DNA of 64,000 bases from Corallococcus caeni (GTDB lineage: Bacteria > Myxococcota > Myxococcia > Myxococcales > Myxococcaceae), in contig NZ_BTTW01000007.1 in assembly GCF_036245865.1 (NCBI RefSeq), forward strand, positions 248,001 through 312,000. Reading direction: 5' to 3'. The notes beneath the pieces were generated by a model. The model was not told where the DNA came from, did not search any database, and saw only the letters and a program-made list of their open reading frames with translations. This document shows positions 33,845-43,618 of the stretch, in pieces. How positions within the stretch are numbered: the stretch's first letter is position 1; each line of letters begins with the position of its first letter. Both the position numbers and the translations under genes were made by a program.

Positions 33845-36193
33845 TCACTCGATGGTCACCAGGACGAACTTGTTGTTGATGTCCCGGTCGATGAGGGTGA
33901 CGGTCTTGTCGGAGCCCACCGCGGTGCGCAGCAGGTTCAATCGGTTGTGCTCCACCAGCGCCCACTTGCGCCCAGGCCGCGACGCGTACCGGCGCATGCG
34001 CGTGTTGGCGTCGCTCGCACGGAACTGCTCCACCGTGTTGCGCGAGTAGAACGTCTCCCCGCGCCAGTTCATCATGTACGCGGCGATGGGCTCTCCCGCC
34101 TGGCGCTGGTTGTAGTAGCGCCAGAACAGGTCGCGTTGCGTCCAGTGGTGGGACAGGTCCACCCAGTGGCCCCAGTTGAACCAGAGCGCGAACGCCGCGG
34201 CCAGGCCCCAGAACGTGCTGAACAAGAGCACGCGCGAGCGCTGCAGCGCGGCCACCACCGCCAGCACGCCGGCCACGCCGAACGCGAAGCCCATGCCCAA
34301 CTTCACGTTGATGGTGCCGGACAGGGCCTTGAACAGCGCGTCCGACGCGGGCGGGCCCTTGAAACCGCGCACCGCCAGCGCCACGCCCACCAGCGCCAGA
34401 CCGAAGCCCACCACCTGGAGCACCGTGCGCCCCGGCGCCTCCTCCGGCCGCGACGACTGCCAGACGAGGAAGCCCGCGAGCGCCAGCAGCGCCACGCCCC
34501 ACAGCCCCATGGCGGACACCTGCCCCTGCGTGGCCACCGCGGCCAGCGTGGCCCCGCCGGTGAGCAGCGGCCCCAGCGCGACGGCACGCCCGGCGGCCGG
34601 ACGCTCCTGCTTCACCTTGGAGGAGAACGCGTCGAAGGCCAGGTACACGCCGAAGGCCAGCAGCACCAGCGTCACCAGGTCGCCCATCCACAGAGGGCGC
34701 GAGGAGAAGAACGCGATGGGCCGGGAGACCAGGTCCTGCGGGTAGGGCCGGTCGTAGTTGAAGACGAACAGGTCGGTGAAGTCCTTGGGGTTCTCCGCCA
34801 GGTCCTTGCCCACCAGGATGAAGAGCACCAGGCCGAAGATGAGGCTCACGGCGTGCTCGGAGATGCCGTCCTTCCACAGCCGGTCCACGAACAGCGCGAT
34901 GAGGATGGCCAGGCCCGGCAGGATGGGAAAGACGTAGTGGTGGAACTTCGTGGCGCTGGAGGCCAGCAGGTAGAACGCGAACGCCACCCACAGCACGGCG
35001 ATGAGCGCCAGGTGGTCCGCCTTGTCCCGCGAGCGCAGCTTCAGGCGCGACACGACCGCGAACGCGCCGGGCAGCAGCGCCACCCACGGGAAGATGGCGA
35101 AGCCGCCCTGCTCGATGAAGTAGGTGAACGACCCGCCCGGCGTGGTGGTGAACACGCCCGCGGTGAGGCGGTTCAGGTGGTCATGGATGAAGAAGCGGTA
35201 CCAGAACAGCTTGCCCTCGTCGTCCACGCCGTCGAAGAGGCACAGCGTCAGGTACCAGGGCACCGCCACCGCGAAGAACACGAGGATGCCCGTGCCCAGC
35301 TTCATCCGGTACATCTGCGCCCACAGCACCGGCATGGTCCGCGTGCCCGCGCGCACCTCGGCCCGGTAGTCGCCGTTGAAGAGCCAGCGCAGGTGCGCCT
35401 CCAGGCTCTCGCGGCTCCACGGCATGACGGCGGCGGCCGCGTACAGCACCAGGATGACCGCGGGCAGGCCCACGCCCAACAGGCCCTTGGCCAGCGTGGC
35501 CAGACCCGCGAAGACGTAGAACGCGTACCACCAGCCGGCGCGGTGCTTCGTGGTGTCGTCCAACTGCCCGATGAGCGCGCACGCCATGGCGCACACGAAG
35601 GTGGTGACGAAGGGCGTGTCGGTGACGGTCTGACGGGTGAGCAGGAAGTACAGCGGCATGGTGGCCAGCACGAAGCCCGTGGCCAGACCCGCGCGCATGC
35701 TCACCACCCGCGCCACCGCCAGCGACAGGAGCGCCACGGCGGTGATGCTCAAGAGGGCGAAGGGCATCCGCATGCCCCACTCCGTGTAGAGGCCCATGGC
35801 GCCGTCGCCTTTGAGCGCGCCGACGATGTTCATCCCCAGCGCCTGCATCCACATGGTGAGCGGCGGCTTGGAGAAGAACCACGCGTTCTCCCAGAAGGGA
35901 TAGACGTAGTCGCTGCGCTGGATCATCTGCCGGCCCACTTCGCCGTAGTGCGTCTCCCAGGGGTCCCACAGTCCCACGGCGCCCAGGTAGGGCACGAAGA
36001 GCAGCGCCGCGAAGCCCGCGGTCGCCAGGACCACGCGCGTGCTGAAGGACAGGGCCAGCCAACGCCTCGCCCATGAAGACGTCAGGGTGTCGTCACCCAG
36101 GATGGCCTGAGCGAAGGTGGATTCCCCCTGCGAGCTCTTTTCGCCGTCGCTTGCCACGCGCGCGTGCTCCTTCGTCGTCCGGGACGGGCCCAT
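33845..36193 (-). CDS. ArnT/PMT-family membrane glycosyltransferase
   Basis: A 782-residue GT-C enzyme. The first periplasmic loop has the Asp/Glu pair GLWDPWETHYGEVGRQM near residue 75, followed by a PFWENAWFFSKPPLTMW segment typical of the PMT_2/ArnT family. About 12 transmembrane helices occupy the middle, and the hydrophilic C-terminal region runs from about 690. Such enzymes transfer sugars from polyprenyl-phosphate donors to lipid A or proteins. ATG at 36193 is preferred because GGGGAG lies 4 nt upstream; a second ATG at 36205 lacks a ribosome site. It is longer than E. coli ArnT (about 550). Confidence 0.85.
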   Translation of the reverse strand: MGPSRTTKEHARVASDGEKSSQGESTFAQAILGDDTLTSSWARRWLALSFSTRVVLATAGFAALLFVPYLGAVGLWDPWETHYGEVGRQMIQRSDYVYPFWENAWFFSKPPLTMWMQALGMNIVGALKGDGAMGLYTEWGMRMPFALLSITAVALLSLAVARVVSMRAGLATGFVLATMPLYFLLTRQTVTDTPFVTTFVCAMACALIGQLDDTTKHRAGWWYAFYVFAGLATLAKGLLGVGLPAVILVLYAAAAVMPWSRESLEAHLRWLFNGDYRAEVRAGTRTMPVLWAQMYRMKLGTGILVFFAVAVPWYLTLCLFDGVDDEGKLFWYRFFIHDHLNRLTAGVFTTTPGGSFTYFIEQGGFAIFPWVALLPGAFAVVSRLKLRSRDKADHLALIAVLWVAFAFYLLASSATKFHHYVFPILPGLAILIALFVDRLWKDGISEHAVSLIFGLVLFILVGKDLAENPKDFTDLFVFNYDRPYPQDLVSRPIAFFSSRPLWMGDLVTLVLLAFGVYLAFDAFSSKVKQERPAAGRAVALGPLLTGGATLAAVATQGQVSAMGLWGVALLALAGFLVWQSSRPEEAPGRTVLQVVGFGLALVGVALAVRGFKGPPASDALFKALSGTINVKLGMGFAFGVAGVLAVVAALQRSRVLLFSTFWGLAAAFALWFNWGHWVDLSHHWTQRDLFWRYYNQRQAGEPIAAYMMNWRGETFYSRNTVEQFRASDANTRMRRYASRPGRKWALVEHNRLNLLRTAVGSDKTVTLIDRDINNKFVLVTIE

Positions 36194-36333
36194 CGTGCTC
36201 CCCATGGAGCTGGGGGGCTTATATTCCCACCCCCTTCGCCGGTCGACCGACCTGGGCGGGAGGGGAGGGGGCCGGAGGGTGACTGAATGGAGGACGGCCC
36301 CGACCGGGTTCGACCCCTCTAGGATGTTTGCCC

Positions 36334-36792
36334 ATGCCCTCCATCACCTTCCGACACGCCCAGGCCACGGACCTGCCCACCATCCTCAAGCTGCTCGCGG
36401 ACGACGCCATCGCGCAGTCGCGCACTGGCAACACGGAGGACATCAGCCCCTCCGTCCGCGCCGCGTTCGATGAACTCCACGCGGACCCGAACAACGAGCT
36501 CATCGTGGGGGAACAGGACGGGGAGGTCGTGGCCACGCTCCAGCTCACGTACATCCCGGGCCTGAGCCGGGGCGGGATGCGGCGGGCGCTGGTGGAGGCG
36601 GTGCGCGTGCGCTCGGATCTGCGGGGACAGCGCATCGGTGAGGCGTTGATGGTGGACGCCATGGAGCGCGCCCGGGCCCGGGGCTGCGGCCTGATGCAGC
36701 TCACGACGGACAAGCGCCGCCACGAAGCCCACCGCTTCTATGCGCGGCTGGGATTCGTGGCGAGCCACGAGGGCATGAAGCGCCCTCTCTGA
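36334..36792 (+). CDS. GNAT-family N-acetyltransferase
   Basis: A 152-residue acetyltransferase. The acetyl-CoA motif is VRVRSDLRGQRIGEALM (near residue 90), followed by AMERARARGCGLMQLTTDKRRHEAHRFYARLGFV, which is the family's motif B and ends in the classic FYxRLGF. Its substrate is unknown. The start ATG at 36334 has AGGA a short distance upstream. Its 3' end is repeated in decayed form at 40696, so this gene marks the left border of an apparent insertion. Confidence 0.9.
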   Translation: MPSITFRHAQATDLPTILKLLADDAIAQSRTGNTEDISPSVRAAFDELHADPNNELIVGEQDGEVVATLQLTYIPGLSRGGMRRALVEAVRVRSDLRGQRIGEALMVDAMERARARGCGLMQLTTDKRRHEAHRFYARLGFVASHEGMKRPL

Positions 36793-36804
36793 ATCACTGC
36801 CGCG
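36691..36804 (+). repeat. Left copy of a GNAT-end direct repeat
   Basis: The last 102 bases of the GNAT gene plus about 12 beyond are repeated at 40696-40766. The right copy is nearly identical but lacks 45 bp (15 codons) between two CACGA pentamers (36721 and 36766). After the stop the copies diverge gradually (GAATCACTGCCGCGG against GAGTCACTGCTGCGG). Confidence 0.85.
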
Positions 36805-36944
36805 GCCGAGCCGTGGCGGAAGCCGAGGTGCGCGCCGAGTGGGCAATAGGTTGCCCCCGCGGGTAGTTTCTCCGAAGCGCCTCGAAGCCCAGCTTCCGCG
36901 ACATGCCTGCAGGAGCGCGTGGCCGCCGGGCGGGAGCGAGCAGC

Positions 36945-37157
36945 ATGCTGGAACTCGTGGACGTCGGGGAGCGCTCGCTCGAGTCCTATCGTGGCGTCGC
37001 ACCCGACTCCCTGCTCGACACGTCACATCCCCACCCGGACGTCTGGAGCTTCATCCGCGCCTTCCTCCCGGACTCCGACGCGGCCATCTTCACCCTGGCG
37101 GAGCCCTGCCGCTCCACCTTCCTGGAGGCTCCTGGCCACGACGTCAGGGCTCACTGA
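36945..37157 (+). pseudogene. Trehalose synthase (TreT-like) glycosyltransferase remnant
   Basis: A 70-codon frame that joins two separate parts of a TreT-type glycosyltransferase. The N-terminus MLELVDVGERSLESYRGVAP matches the start of that family as I recall it. Next come TSHPHPDVWSFIRAFLPDS and DAAIFTLAE, which belong more than 150 residues further on in full-length proteins. The reading frame then runs into an unrelated tail. About 350 residues, including the UDP-glucose-binding half, are missing. A ribosome site (GGGAG) still precedes the ATG. It lies just before galT, in what looks like a decayed sugar gene cluster. Confidence 0.65.
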
Positions 37158-37167
37158 AGGGGGAGCC

Positions 37168-38193
37168 ATGTCCCAGTTCCGTCAGAGCCCCTTCACCAAG
37201 GAGTGGGTCCTCATTGCTCCCGAGCGCGCGGGCCGCCCGCAGCCTGCGCATGCAGGCCCCGCGCGGCCACCGGCAGAGCATTTCGTGCCCTCCTGTCCCT
37301 TCTGCCCGGGCAACGAGTCCCTCACCCCGTTCGAGCGCCTGCGCCTGCCTGCCCCCGGAGGTGCGGGGTGGCTGCTGCGCGTCATCCCGAACAGGTATCC
37401 GGCGCTCATGGAAGGACAAGCGCTGGAGTGGCAACGCCGTGCCGGCCGGCACAGCCTCACGGGGGCGGGCTTCCACGAGGTGCTCATCGAGACGCCGGAC
37501 CATGCGCTCACGCCCGCGCTCCTGCCCGAGGCGCATGTCGAGGCCATCTTGCGGACCTACCGCGAGCGCTTCATCCGGCTGAGCGAGGACCCGCGCATTG
37601 CCCACGTCACCCTCTTCAAGAACCACGGCCGAGGTGCCGGCACCAGCCTGGACCATCCGCACTCCCAGATCATCGCGGCGCCGGTCATCTCTTCATGGCT
37701 GCGCACGCGGCTCTACGAAGCACGCCGTCACTGGGACGAGTCCGGCATGTGCATCTTCTGCGAGCTGATGCGGGAGGAGCTCGCGGCGGGGGAGCGCATC
37801 GTGGAGCAGAGCGAGCACTTCGTCGCCGCGGCCCCCTTCGCCTCGGCCGTGGCCTTCCAGGTGAACATCTACCCGAGGCGCCACACAGCTTCCTTCGGTG
37901 ACATCTCCCCGGCGGAACTGGACGGTCTCTCGAAGATGCTGCGCTCCGTCCTGAGGCGGCTCTTCTTCGGCCTGGGCAATCCCGACTTCAACTACGTCAT
38001 CGACACCGCTCCAGCCGAGGAGGCGCGCGTCCGGTACTACCACTGGCACGTGCGCATCCTCCCGCGCATCAGCGAGGTGGCGGGCTTCGAGTTGGGTTCG
38101 GGCATCGCCATCAACGCCGTCGCGCCGGAGGACGCGGCCGAACTCCTTCGCAACGTGGACGTGGAGTCGGAAGCCCCAGGGCCCATCTCCTGA
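37168..38193 (+). CDS. galT: Galactose-1-phosphate uridylyltransferase
   Basis: A 341-residue HIT-superfamily enzyme. The first zinc site is CPFCPGNE near residue 46, and the catalytic motif is LDHPHSQIIA near residue 157. A second zinc-type CIFCELM follows, and YYHWHVRILPR lies near the C-terminus. It exchanges UMP between UDP-glucose and galactose-1-phosphate; related bacterial enzymes also use other hexose-1-phosphates. The start ATG at 37168 follows GGGGGAG. The P-type ATPase starts 14 nt downstream, so they are probably cotranscribed; the link between sugar nucleotide and ion transport is not obvious. Confidence 0.88.
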   Translation: MSQFRQSPFTKEWVLIAPERAGRPQPAHAGPARPPAEHFVPSCPFCPGNESLTPFERLRLPAPGGAGWLLRVIPNRYPALMEGQALEWQRRAGRHSLTGAGFHEVLIETPDHALTPALLPEAHVEAILRTYRERFIRLSEDPRIAHVTLFKNHGRGAGTSLDHPHSQIIAAPVISSWLRTRLYEARRHWDESGMCIFCELMREELAAGERIVEQSEHFVAAAPFASAVAFQVNIYPRRHTASFGDISPAELDGLSKMLRSVLRRLFFGLGNPDFNYVIDTAPAEEARVRYYHWHVRILPRISEVAGFELGSGIAINAVAPEDAAELLRNVDVESEAPGPIS

Positions 38194-38206
38194 AAGGAGA
38201 CCTGTC

Positions 38207-40681
38207 ATGGATCCGACGATCGAGGGACAGGAGCCGCCAGGCCGGAAGCCCCAGGGGACGGAGCCCCTCCAGGGCGCGTCCGGCCTCACGTCCCAGGAGG
38301 CCGCTCGACGACTGCGTGAGCAGGGGCCCAATGAAATCCGGCGGGCCGAAGCCCGGTCCCCGGTGCGTCAGTTCCTCGAGCAGTTCAACTCGCCGATGAT
38401 CTGGCTCCTGCTGGGCGCCTGCATCCTGTCCGGCTTCATCGGGGAGCTGGCGGACGCCGTCGCCATTGGCACCATCGTCCTCTTCAACGCGCTGGTGGGC
38501 TTCTTCCAGGAGTACCGGGCGGAGCGCGCGGTGCTGGCGCTGCGGTCCATGACGGCACCTCGCGCGCGCGTCCTGCGCGACGGCCGCTCCCGTCTCGTTC
38601 CCGCCGCCCAGGTGGTCTCCGGGGACGTGCTCGTCCTGGAGGCGGGCGACGTGGTGGCCGCGGATGCGCGGCTGCTCGAGGCCCACTCGCTCGCGACGAA
38701 CGAGGCCCCACTGACGGGCGAGAGCACGCCAGTGGAGAAGCACGCCGTGCCGGTGGCTCCGGAGGCTCCGCTCGCGGAGCGCCATGACTGCGTGTTCCTG
38801 GGAACCGCGGTCACGAGCGGGACAGGGCGCGCCGAGGTCATCGCCACCGGGATGCGGACGGAGCTCGGGAGGATCGCGCACCTGCTCGAATCCGCGGAGG
38901 AGAGCGTGACGCCCTTGCAGGTGCGCCTCGCGGGCGTGAGCCGCATGCTCCTCTTTCTCTGCCTGGGGCTGGTCGCGGTGGTGTTCGTGCTGGGCCTGCT
39001 TCACGGGCAGCCTTGGCTGGTGGTGCTCCTGAGCGCCACCTCGCTCGCCGTCGCCGCCGTTCCCGAGGGCTTGCCGGCGGTGGTCACCATCGCGCTGGCC
39101 ATCGGCGTCCAGCGCATGGCCGGGCGCAATGTGCTGGTGCGCAAGCTGCCGGCGGTGGAGACCCTGGGCTCGGCGTCCGTCATCTGCACCGACAAGACGG
39201 GCACCCTCACCACGGGGCGGATGACCGTCCGGGAGCTGTGGGGACAGGACGGGCCGGCGCTCCTCTTCGCGGCGGCTGCCTGCTGCGACGCGGAGCTGGG
39301 CGAGGAGGGCCGGACCGGGACGGGAGACCCCACCGAGGTCGCGCTGCTCCTGGCCGCGGCCGAGCGGGGCATCCGCCGCGAGGACATCGAGCGGGAGCGC
39401 CCCCGCAGGGCGGTCCTCCCGTTCGACTCCGACCGCAAGCGGATGTCCATCCTCCGCGCGGACGGCGTCCTCTACGTGAAGGGCGCCGTGGACGTGCTGC
39501 TGCCCCGGTGCGGCTCGGGCACGCAAGGGGCGCTCGCCGCCAACGAGGACATGGCCCGCCGCGGGCTGCGGGTGCTGGCCGTGGCCACCGGTCATGACAC
39601 CCACGAGGAGGAGCTGCGCTTGCTGGGCCTCGTGGGGATGGCGGATCCGCCGCGCACGGACGCCATCGACGCGATCGCCGCGGCCCGGCGCGCGGGCGTG
39701 CGGACGGTGATGCTCACGGGGGACCACCCCATCACGGCCCAGGCCATCGCCCGGGAGATGGGCATCCTCCACGCAGGGGAAGCCCCGTCCCTGGCCGTCC
39801 ATGCCCGCGTCACGGCCGAGGACAAGCTCAAGATCGTCCGCGAATGGAAGGCCCGCGGCGAAGTGGTGGCCATGACGGGAGACGGCGTGAACGACGCGCC
39901 GGCCCTGCGCGAGGCGCACATCGGCATCGCGATGGGCCTGACGGGCACCGAGGTCACCCGCGAGGCCGCGGACATGATCCTCACCGATGATCGCTACTCC
40001 AGCATCGTCGCCGCCGTGCAGGAGGGGCGGGGGATCTTCGAGAACATCCGCAAGACGCTGGTGTACCTGCTGGCCGGCAACTCCGGGGAGCTGGCGCTGA
40101 TGCTGGGTGCCTCAGTGGCCGGGCTCCCGGCGCCCCTGCTCCCGCTGCACCTGCTGTGGATCAACCTGGTCACGGATGGACTGCCCGCGCTGGCGCTGGT
40201 GATGGACCCGACGGACAAGGACGTGCTCGAGCACCCGCCGCGCCGGCTGGAAGAGCCCATGCTGGGCCGTTCACAGTGGGGCGCGGTGCTCTTCACCGGC
40301 GCGCTGATGGCCACGGTGGGCCTTACGACCTTCATCTGGACGTATCACTCGCGTGGACTGGAGAGCGCGCGCTCGCTGACCTTCTTCATGGTCATCTTCT
40401 CCGAGCTGTTCCGGGCGTTCGCGGCGCGGAGCCAGACGCGGCTCTTCTGGGAGGTGGGCGCCTTCACCAACCTGCGGCTGCTCGGGGTGGTGGGGGTGTC
40501 CACCGTCGTCCAGGTCGCCATCCACTACTTCCCGGCCACGCAGACGCTCTTCCGGCTGGAGCCGTTCTCCTGGAGGGAGTGCGCGCTGGCGATGCTGCTG
40601 GGGCTCATTCCCGTCAGCGCCGTCGAGCTGTCCAAGCTCGCACACCGCTTCCCGCGGCGAGCACCCTCGCTCACGGATTGA
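38207..40681 (+). CDS. P-type (P2) cation-transporting ATPase
   Basis: An 824-residue pump with an N-terminal cation-ATPase segment, the actuator motif LTGES, the membrane motif PEGLP, the phosphorylation motif CTDKTGTLT (Asp329), the KGAVDVLL nucleotide-binding element and the hinge MTGDGVNDAP. The PEGLP (not CPC or TPEH) type and overall order place it with Ca2+- or monovalent-cation pumps (P2) rather than heavy-metal pumps. The C-terminal cation-ATPase domain has four helices. AGGAG precedes ATG at 38207. The exact ion is unresolved. Confidence 0.9.
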   Translation: MDPTIEGQEPPGRKPQGTEPLQGASGLTSQEAARRLREQGPNEIRRAEARSPVRQFLEQFNSPMIWLLLGACILSGFIGELADAVAIGTIVLFNALVGFFQEYRAERAVLALRSMTAPRARVLRDGRSRLVPAAQVVSGDVLVLEAGDVVAADARLLEAHSLATNEAPLTGESTPVEKHAVPVAPEAPLAERHDCVFLGTAVTSGTGRAEVIATGMRTELGRIAHLLESAEESVTPLQVRLAGVSRMLLFLCLGLVAVVFVLGLLHGQPWLVVLLSATSLAVAAVPEGLPAVVTIALAIGVQRMAGRNVLVRKLPAVETLGSASVICTDKTGTLTTGRMTVRELWGQDGPALLFAAAACCDAELGEEGRTGTGDPTEVALLLAAAERGIRREDIERERPRRAVLPFDSDRKRMSILRADGVLYVKGAVDVLLPRCGSGTQGALAANEDMARRGLRVLAVATGHDTHEEELRLLGLVGMADPPRTDAIDAIAAARRAGVRTVMLTGDHPITAQAIAREMGILHAGEAPSLAVHARVTAEDKLKIVREWKARGEVVAMTGDGVNDAPALREAHIGIAMGLTGTEVTREAADMILTDDRYSSIVAAVQEGRGIFENIRKTLVYLLAGNSGELALMLGASVAGLPAPLLPLHLLWINLVTDGLPALALVMDPTDKDVLEHPPRRLEEPMLGRSQWGAVLFTGALMATVGLTTFIWTYHSRGLESARSLTFFMVIFSELFRAFAARSQTRLFWEVGAFTNLRLLGVVGVSTVVQVAIHYFPATQTLFRLEPFSWRECALAMLLGLIPVSAVELSKLAHRFPRRAPSLTD

Positions 40682-40695
40682 AGCGGTGTGGGGGG

Positions 40696-40752
40696 CTGAT
40701 GCAGCTCACGACGGACAAGCGCCGTCACGAGGGCATGAAGCGCCCTCTCTGA
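40696..40752 (+). pseudogene. Decayed second copy of the GNAT 3' end
   Basis: Immediately after the ATPase, the frame LMQLTTDKRRHEGMKRPL followed by TGA is the end of the GNAT gene at 36334 with 15 codons removed. It has no start, ribosome site or catalytic core. It lies between the ATPase stop and the VOC gene stop. Confidence 0.85.
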
Positions 40753-40766
40753 GTCACTGCTGCGGC
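40696..40766 (+). repeat. Right copy of the GNAT-end direct repeat
   Basis: Repeats 36691-36804 with one base change before the break and a 45-bp internal deletion at paired CACGA sites. Its far end overlaps the last codons of the VOC gene on the other strand, and the left copy retains a related sequence there. Together with the left copy, it brackets the treT remnant, galT and the P-type ATPase. Confidence 0.85.
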
Positions 40767-41164
40767 TGCGCGGCGGCGGGGTCCATCCAAAAGGACTCCC
40801 ACTGGTGGCCGTCCAGGTCCTCGAAGCTGCGCTGGTACATGAAGCCCTGGTCCATCTTCTCCTTGGTCTCCTTCGCGCCCGCCGCCAGCGCCTTCTCCAT
40901 CAGCGCGTCGACCGCAGCACGGCTCTCCGCCGTCAGCGCGATGATGACCTCGGTGGCCTTCTTCGCGTCCGAGATGTCCTTCTTGATGAAGCTCTTGAAG
41001 AACGGCTTCACCAGCAGCATCGCGTAGATGTCCTCGCTGATGATCATGCAGGTGGCGTTGGCGTCGGTGAACTGGGGGTTGAACGAGTAGCCCAGCTTCG
41101 TGAAGAACCCGACCGCGCGGTCCAGCGACTCGACGGGGAGGTTGACGAAGATCTTGGTGCCCAT
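40754..41164 (-). CDS. VOC/glyoxalase-superfamily protein
   Basis: A 136-residue protein with the vicinal-oxygen-chelate beta-alpha-beta-beta-beta layout. It starts TKIFVNLPVESLDRAVGFFTKLGYSF and ends QRSFEDLDGHQWESFWMDP, giving the late metal-side DLDGHQWE. PhnB-like and bleomycin-resistance-like proteins share this pattern, and many have no known substrate. GGAG lies upstream of ATG at 41164. Its stop lies at the right border of the apparent insertion, 2 nt from the GNAT remnant's stop on the opposite strand. Confidence 0.82.
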   Translation of the reverse strand: MGTKIFVNLPVESLDRAVGFFTKLGYSFNPQFTDANATCMIISEDIYAMLLVKPFFKSFIKKDISDAKKATEVIIALTAESRAAVDALMEKALAAGAKETKEKMDQGFMYQRSFEDLDGHQWESFWMDPAAAQPQQ

Positions 41165-41283
41165 GGTGCGTCTCCTGACGGGAATGGATGAGGTGAACGT
41201 CGCCTTCATCCCCGCGACGAACGCACCCCCGCGGGATCGACACCGGATTTATTTTTCCGCGCGCCCCCGCCAACCCGCCGGAA

Positions 41284-42654
41284 TCACAGCACCTTGCCGG
41301 GGTTGAGGAGGCCCAGTGGATCGAGCGCGCCCTTGATTGCCTGGTGCAGGCGCAGCGTCTCCGGACCCAGCTGCGCGCCCAGGAAGCCGCGCTTGAGGGA
41401 ACCCACCCCGTGCTCGCCCGTGATGGTGCCGCCCAGGGCCAGCGCCGCGCGCAGGATGTCGTCGAACGCTTCCTTCGCCCGCGCCAGGGCCGCCGCGTCC
41501 TTCCGGTCGAAGACCACGGTGGGGTGCATGTTCCCATCGCCCGCGTGCCCGAACGTCCCGATGAGCACCCCATGCCGCTCCGCGATGCGCTCCACTTCGG
41601 CCAGCAGCTCCGGGATGCGCACGACGGGCACGCCCACGTCGTCCAGCAGCGTGGCGCCGCGCTGCTCCAGCGCGGGGAAGGCGAAGCGCCGGGCGCCCAT
41701 GAGGAGCTCGCCCTCGACCTCGTCGGCGGTGCTCATCACGGTGGTCGCGCCGGCCCGCTCACAGGACGCGACCATCAGGGCCAGCTCCTCTTCTCCCTGC
41801 GGACCTCCCGCGTCGGAGCGCGCCAGGAGCAGGGCCGCGGCTTCGACGTCCAGGCCCATGGGCTTCCAGGCCTCCACGGCGCGCACGGTGGTGCGGTCCA
41901 TCAGCTCCAGCAGGGAAGGGCGCGTGCGCTCCATGATGTCGCAGACGGCGGTGCCCGCGCTCACGAGCGTCGGGAACGCGGCCACCAGCGTCGTCGCCTT
42001 CGGCGGCCGGGGCCGCAGCCGCAGGGTCGCCTCGGTGAGGACGCCCAGCGTGCCCTCGGAGCCGACGAAGAGGCGCGTCAGGTCATAGCCCGCCACGTTC
42101 TTCACCGTGCGTCCGCCGGTGCGCACCACGGTGCCGTCCGCGAGCACCGCCTCCAGGCCCAGCACCGCGTCGCCTGTCACGCCGTACTTCACGCAGCACA
42201 GGCCTCCCGCGTTCGTCGCCAGGTTGCCGCCGATGGAGGAGAACTCCCAGCTCGCGGGATCCGGCGCGTACCAGAGGCCCTGCTCCGCGGCGGCGGCCTT
42301 CACCGCGCCGTTGAGTGCGCCGGGCTGCACGACGGCCAGCATGCCGCGCCGGTCCACCTCCAGGATGCGGTTCATCCGCATGAGCGACAGGACGATGCAG
42401 CCGTCGCTCGCGTTCGCGCCGCCCGACAGGCCGGAGCCCGCGCCCCGGGGCACCACCGGCACGCGCAGCGCCGTGGCCACGCGGAGCACGGCCTGGACCT
42501 CGGCGGTGGAGGCGGGCCGCACCAACACACGCGGCATGCCCGAGGGCGCCCACTCGGCTTGATCGTTCCGGTGCGCCGCGAGCACGTCCGGATCCGTGAT
42601 GACCGCCTCCGCCGGCAACACCTCCGCCAGCGCCCGCTCCACGTCGACCGTCAT
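41284..42654 (-). CDS. FAD-linked 2-hydroxyacid oxidase (GlcD/D-lactate dehydrogenase type)
   Basis: A 456-residue flavoprotein of the vanillyl-alcohol-oxidase superfamily. It has [19 protein letters not shown] and [20 protein letters not shown] for [19 protein letters not shown], and the C-terminal metal/substrate motifs [10 protein letters not shown] and GEHGVG. It should oxidise glycolate, D-lactate or a similar 2-hydroxyacid; no GlcE/GlcF partners are nearby, so it probably acts as a stand-alone quinone- or cytochrome-linked enzyme. The start at 42654 follows GGGAGG. Confidence 0.9.
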   Translation of the reverse strand: MTVDVERALAEVLPAEAVITDPDVLAAHRNDQAEWAPSGMPRVLVRPASTAEVQAVLRVATALRVPVVPRGAGSGLSGGANASDGCIVLSLMRMNRILEVDRRGMLAVVQPGALNGAVKAAAAEQGLWYAPDPASWEFSSIGGNLATNAGGLCCVKYGVTGDAVLGLEAVLADGTVVRTGGRTVKNVAGYDLTRLFVGSEGTLGVLTEATLRLRPRPPKATTLVAAFPTLVSAGTAVCDIMERTRPSLLELMDRTTVRAVEAWKPMGLDVEAAALLLARSDAGGPQGEEELALMVASCERAGATTVMSTADEVEGELLMGARRFAFPALEQRGATLLDDVGVPVVRIPELLAEVERIAERHGVLIGTFGHAGDGNMHPTVVFDRKDAAALARAKEAFDDILRAALALGGTITGEHGVGSLKRGFLGAQLGPETLRLHQAIKGALDPLGLLNPGKVL

Positions 42655-42925
42655 GAGGGCCTCCCAGGCTCCGGAGCGTGAACGCCGGGCTGCTCGCCCG
42701 TCATCCATTCCCTGACGCCGGACCTCCAGCTTGCCTCGGAGCCGGGGTCGCTTCACCCCGGCCCTGCGCTGAAGTCCCCCTCGGTGTGACAAACGCGTGG
42801 CGGGCGTCCGTTGGACCCCGCGCGACACCGGCCTTCCGGGGAGGCTGGTCCCCGAGTGGGGGACCGTGAAACAATCCGTAACACTTCGTTTCCGGATGGC
42901 GCGGTTCGAGGAGGGGGTACAGCAC

Positions 42926-43618
42926 ATGAAATTCCTGCTCGTCGAAGACGAGGCGAAGATGGTGCTCCTGCTTCGCAAGGGATTGGGGGAAGAGGGGCAC
43001 ACCCTGGATGTCTGTTCGCGGGGCAGCGAGGCGCTCGCGCTGGGATGCCCGGAGGACTACGACGTCATCGTCCTCGACTGGTCGCTGCCGGACACGGATG
43101 GCATGACGCTGCTCAAGGGCTGGCGCGAGGCCGGCGTGCGCACTCCGGTGCTGATGCTGACGGCGCGCGGCACCACCGCCGACAAGGTGAAGGGCCTGCG
43201 CTCTGGCGCGGACGACTATCTGGTCAAGCCCTTCGACTTCGAGGAGTTGCTCGCGCGGCTGGAGGTGCTGGGGCGCCGGAGCGAAGCGAAGGACGGCGTG
43301 GTGCGCCTGGGGGAGCTGGTGCTGGATCCCGGCCGGCGCATCCTGCGCCTCGGTTCGCGCGAGGAGTCGCTCACCGCGCGCGAGTTCGCCCTCTTCAGCG
43401 CCCTGGCGCGCCATCCCGGTGAGCCCCAGGTGCGGGCGCGGCTGATGGAGCAGACGTGGGGGCCGGACTTCGACGGCAGCGCCAACGTGCTCGACGTGTA
43501 CGTCGGGTACCTGCGCACGAAGCTGGAGCGGATGGAGGCCACGCACGTCACCATCCGCTCCGTGCGGGGCGTGGGCTACAAGCTCGTGGTGGCGCTGCCG
43601 GGTGGGCTCCCGGCATGA
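42926..43618 (+). CDS. OmpR/PhoB-type response regulator
   Basis: A 230-residue regulator. The receiver (1-120) has the acidic pair VEDE, phospho-acceptor Asp51 (VLDWSLPD), Thr79 and Lys101 (LVKPFDF). The winged-helix DNA-binding domain (130-225) ends in [12 protein letters not shown]. The start ATG at 42926 has a GGAGG-rich stretch upstream. Its stop overlaps the kinase start (ATGA), so the pair is translated together. Target genes are not known; the convergent multicopper oxidase operon is a candidate. Confidence 0.93.
   Translation: MKFLLVEDEAKMVLLLRKGLGEEGHTLDVCSRGSEALALGCPEDYDVIVLDWSLPDTDGMTLLKGWREAGVRTPVLMLTARGTTADKVKGLRSGADDYLVKPFDFEELLARLEVLGRRSEAKDGVVRLGELVLDPGRRILRLGSREESLTAREFALFSALARHPGEPQVRARLMEQTWGPDFDGSANVLDVYVGYLRTKLERMEATHVTIRSVRGVGYKLVVALPGGLPA

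Noticed and set aside
33947-36076. A 709-codon plus-strand frame opposite the ArnT-like gene
   Set aside because: His/Arg/Gln-rich and without any family motif; the minus-strand glycosyltransferase explains the region.
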